Assembly: GCA_900547035.1 (NCBI GenBank)
Contig: URFM01000041.1
Span: 1-32,757, forward strand
Direction of reading: 5' to 3'
DNA length: 32,757 nucleotides
Source of the DNA: an uncultured Clostridium sp.
GTDB taxonomy: Bacteria; Bacillota; Clostridia; Lachnospirales; Lachnospiraceae
The position numbers and the translations under genes were made by a program. The notes beneath the pieces are model-generated. The model was not told where the DNA came from, did no database searches, and saw nothing but the letters and a program-made list of their open reading frames with translations. Positions 30,892 to 32,757 of this stretch are shown in pieces. Each line of letters begins with the position of its first letter. The first letter of the stretch is position 1.

Positions 30892-31751
30892 AACAGATTA
30901 AAAATCCTTACATGAGGACATTCGCAGAGTATGCATTGATTACCGCCAGCATGATGCTCATGGCGGCAGGTACTTACTTTTTCAAGTTCCCCAACAACTT
31001 TTCCTTTGGAGGAGTTGCCGGTCTTTCTACTGTAGTCAGCGCCCTGACCAGCTGGTCAGCCAGTGATTTTACCTCCATCGCCAACATTGTACTGCTCTTT
31101 TTCGGCTTCGCCTTTTTGGGACGGGACTTCGGCTTTAAAACCGTATATGCTACCTTGGTAATGTCCGCCGGGCTTTGGATTTTTGAACGCCTCTGTCCAT
31201 TAACTCATACCATTACCCAGCAACCTCTTTTGGAACTGCTGTTCGCCATCTTCCTGCCGGGTATCGGCAGCGCGGTGCTCTTTAACATCGGCGCATCCAG
31301 CGGCGGAACGGACATTATCGCCATGATTTTGAAAAAACATACCAGCCTGAACATCGGAACCGTTCTCATGCTGGTAGACGTGGCCGCTGTGGTTTCTTCC
31401 TTCTTCGTGTTCGGACCGGAAACCGGACTATTCTCCCTGGTGGGACTAGCTGCCAAGTCTGTGGTAATCGACAATGTAATCGAAAGCATTAACCTGTGCA
31501 AATGCTTTAACATTATCTGTGACAACGCGGATCCGATCTGCGACTACATTATCCACACCTTAGGTCGCAGCGCTACCGTATATGAAGCCCAGGGAGCCTT
31601 CTCCCATCATCAGAAAACAATCATCCTGACCACCATGCATCGGGGACAGGCGGTGAAGCTGAGAAACTTCATCCGCCGTACCGAGCCCACCGCCTTTATC
31701 CTGATTTCCAACTCCAGTGAGATTATTGGAAAGGGATTTTTGAGTCATTAA
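30888..31751 (+). CDS. YitT-family membrane protein (DUF161 + DUF2179)
   Basis: A 287-residue protein. The N-terminal two thirds carry five or six membrane segments with the family features YFFKFPNNFSFGGVAGLST and IGASSGGTDIIAMILKKHTSLNIG. The C-terminal part (about 200-285) is a cytoplasmic DUF2179 domain (GRSATVYEAQGAFSHHQKTI, RTEPTAFILISNSSEIIGKGF). YitT proteins are widespread in Firmicutes and their transported substrate is not established. The ribosome binding site AGGAA is 7 nt upstream and inside a hairpin. The stop codon overlaps the stop of the convergent gene, with no terminator between them. Confidence 0.9.
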   Translation: MKQIKNPYMRTFAEYALITASMMLMAAGTYFFKFPNNFSFGGVAGLSTVVSALTSWSASDFTSIANIVLLFFGFAFLGRDFGFKTVYATLVMSAGLWIFERLCPLTHTITQQPLLELLFAIFLPGIGSAVLFNIGASSGGTDIIAMILKKHTSLNIGTVLMLVDVAAVVSSFFVFGPETGLFSLVGLAAKSVVIDNVIESINLCKCFNIICDNADPICDYIIHTLGRSATVYEAQGAFSHHQKTIILTTMHRGQAVKLRNFIRRTEPTAFILISNSSEIIGKGFLSH

Positions 31752-32680
31752 ACTTTGCCATAAGCAATCAGTGAATCCCCCTGTTTCACTCCCAGAGAAA
31801 TCGTATGATAGAGCACAATTCCATCAAACTCCGCCCGGACTTCCTGAAGGATCTGTCCGGACGGAGTTTTTATCTGACCCAGCAGCTCCCCCCGCACGGT
31901 CCGCTCATCGGGCCTCTTAAAAGGATACCAGAATCCGCTATGCCGTGCCTCCTCATAGACCGTCTGGCAGATTTCCCGCTGCTGCCGTTTAGGATTTGTT
32001 CCCGGCAGTATTTCCATATGCCGCAGAAGGGAATACACATCCTCCCGGCACTGCTTTACCTCCTGCTGTGACCAGGTTCCCTGGCCTCCCCGCTCAATCA
32101 GAAGGGCCGGTATCCCCTTTTGGACCGCCCAGCTGTAAAGGCCGTTTTTGGCAGTGGAGCGGACCCGATAGGGGACTGTCAGCTCCCTGGCGGCGGTCAG
32201 GGCCTTATCGTTGACCTTTTTCTCCCCGGCCACCGTGAAAAATACCAGAGGCGTCAGGGCTTCGCAGCAGTCCCCTCCGTGAAGGTCCGCCAAAAAATCC
32301 GCCGCCGGGTACAGATAGGTTTCAATGGCATAGGCCATCTGAGCGGAAATGCTTCCTGCCTTGTCTCCCGGAAAGGCGCGGTTTAAGTTCTTCCCATCCT
32401 CCGGAACTACCCGCTTGACGCCTTCATAGAACCCTTCCGGGTTGGCCAGCGGCAAAAGAATCAGGGAACCGCTCATTTCCTCCGGGTCCAGCTCTTCGCT
32501 CAGATGTGTCAGTGTCTCCACCCCCACATACTCGCAGCCGTGGACGCCCGATGTCACCACCAGGGTCCTCCCCGGCCGACGGCCGCAGAAGCACACCGTC
32601 TCCAGGGAGAGTCCCTCCCCCACAGGAATGGGAATCCTCCGCTTCTCTCCCGGCTCAATTACTTGTCCTGCAACAATCAT
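31748..32680 (-). CDS. Succinylglutamate desuccinylase/aspartoacylase-family metallohydrolase
   Basis: A 310-residue zinc hydrolase of the M14-like AstE/AspA family. Zinc ligands are the His and Glu in SGVHGCEYVG and the His in ADLHGGD; LLPLANPEGF and KNLNRAFPG are the substrate-binding Asn/Arg segment; LLIERGGQG carries the catalytic Glu. The C-terminal 70 residues form a beta-barrel-like cap ending VKQGDSLIAYG. The enzyme should remove an acyl group from an N-acylated amino acid or act on a small peptide; the exact substrate is unknown. GGAGG lies 10 nt before the ATG. No partner gene is visible, but the window ends just upstream. Confidence 0.85.
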   Translation of the reverse strand: MIVAGQVIEPGEKRRIPIPVGEGLSLETVCFCGRRPGRTLVVTSGVHGCEYVGVETLTHLSEELDPEEMSGSLILLPLANPEGFYEGVKRVVPEDGKNLNRAFPGDKAGSISAQMAYAIETYLYPAADFLADLHGGDCCEALTPLVFFTVAGEKKVNDKALTAARELTVPYRVRSTAKNGLYSWAVQKGIPALLIERGGQGTWSQQEVKQCREDVYSLLRHMEILPGTNPKRQQREICQTVYEEARHSGFWYPFKRPDERTVRGELLGQIKTPSGQILQEVRAEFDGIVLYHTISLGVKQGDSLIAYGKV

Positions 32681-32703
32681 AAATGTTCTCCCTCCGTGTC
32701 AAA

Positions 32704-32722
32704 GGTAGTGTCAAATACTACC
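32704..32722. promoter_or_regulatory. Inverted repeat upstream of the metallohydrolase gene
   Basis: GGTAGT (32704-32709) and ACTACC (32717-32722) are perfect inverted repeats 7 bp apart, 24-42 bp before the start codon. A TTGACA on the minus strand at 32737-32732 could be a -35 box, which would make this an operator overlapping the promoter, but no good -10 box is properly spaced. Confidence 0.4.
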
Positions 32723-32757
32723 TATTTTTTATGTCAAAATTCTTTAAAAAACCTTGA

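Overview
The window looks like a piece of chromosome from a spore-forming, anaerobic Firmicute, most likely a gut Lachnospiraceae (Clostridium cluster XIVa) relative. The reasons are the gene content (sporulation-type YyaC, YhaM, MutS2, YitT, a DUF5711-type protein, a glycyl radical enzyme with its activase, a BMP-type nucleoside importer), strong AGGAGG-type ribosome binding sites, sigma-A-like promoters and a moderate GC content. The taxon is an inference. I see no rRNA, tRNA, CRISPR array, transposase or phage gene.

Layout. 1-2.3 kb: an XRE-type regulator (-) diverges from a trans-aconitate methyltransferase-like gene (+). 2.4-7.4 kb, all on -: an HtrA-like protein that has lost its catalytic His and Ser, a YhaM-like exoribonuclease and an RlmD-family rRNA methyltransferase, then a gene remnant, an MmcQ/YjbR protein and a flavin reductase-like protein. 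7.4-7.9 kb: a divergent promoter region with two copies of a long structured repeat. 7.9-12.5 kb (+): mutS2 and an OmpR-type response regulator/sensor kinase pair. A third repeat copy fills the space between the kinase and the next, convergent gene. 12.65-17.06 kb (-): transcribed in the order yyaC, a membrane LysM protein with an apparent inactive JAB/MPN fold, a DUF5711-type membrane protein and a ROK glucokinase. 17.1-19.9 kb (-): M20 peptidase, sugar nucleotidyltransferase and cupin, ending at a terminator.

20.0-30.4 kb (-) is one long co-directional locus: LacI-type regulator, YjjI-like glycyl radical enzyme, YjjW-like activase, amidohydrolase/deaminase, ABC ATPase, two permeases, a small RarA-C-terminal-like protein and a BMP-family lipoprotein. 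It reads as a purine/nucleoside uptake and catabolism operon controlled from one promoter with a perfect 14-bp palindromic operator. The yjjI-yjjW pair also neighbours the deo nucleoside genes in E. coli, so the context here supports a nucleoside-linked role for this uncharacterised glycyl radical enzyme.

30.7-32.7 kb: a YitT-family membrane protein with a structured leader, convergent with an aspartoacylase-family metallohydrolase whose stop codon overlaps that of yitT.

The most unusual feature is the structured repeat family, with three copies and one probable deletion derivative. Each full copy has a closing stem (AGGACGGC/GCCGTCCT) around three hairpins. Two hairpins are nearly invariant. 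The third has a variable but perfectly self-complementary base and a conserved 18-nt loop segment. The extended closing stem shows compensatory changes between copies, so base pairing appears to be maintained. I do not recognise it as a named RNA or mobile element.
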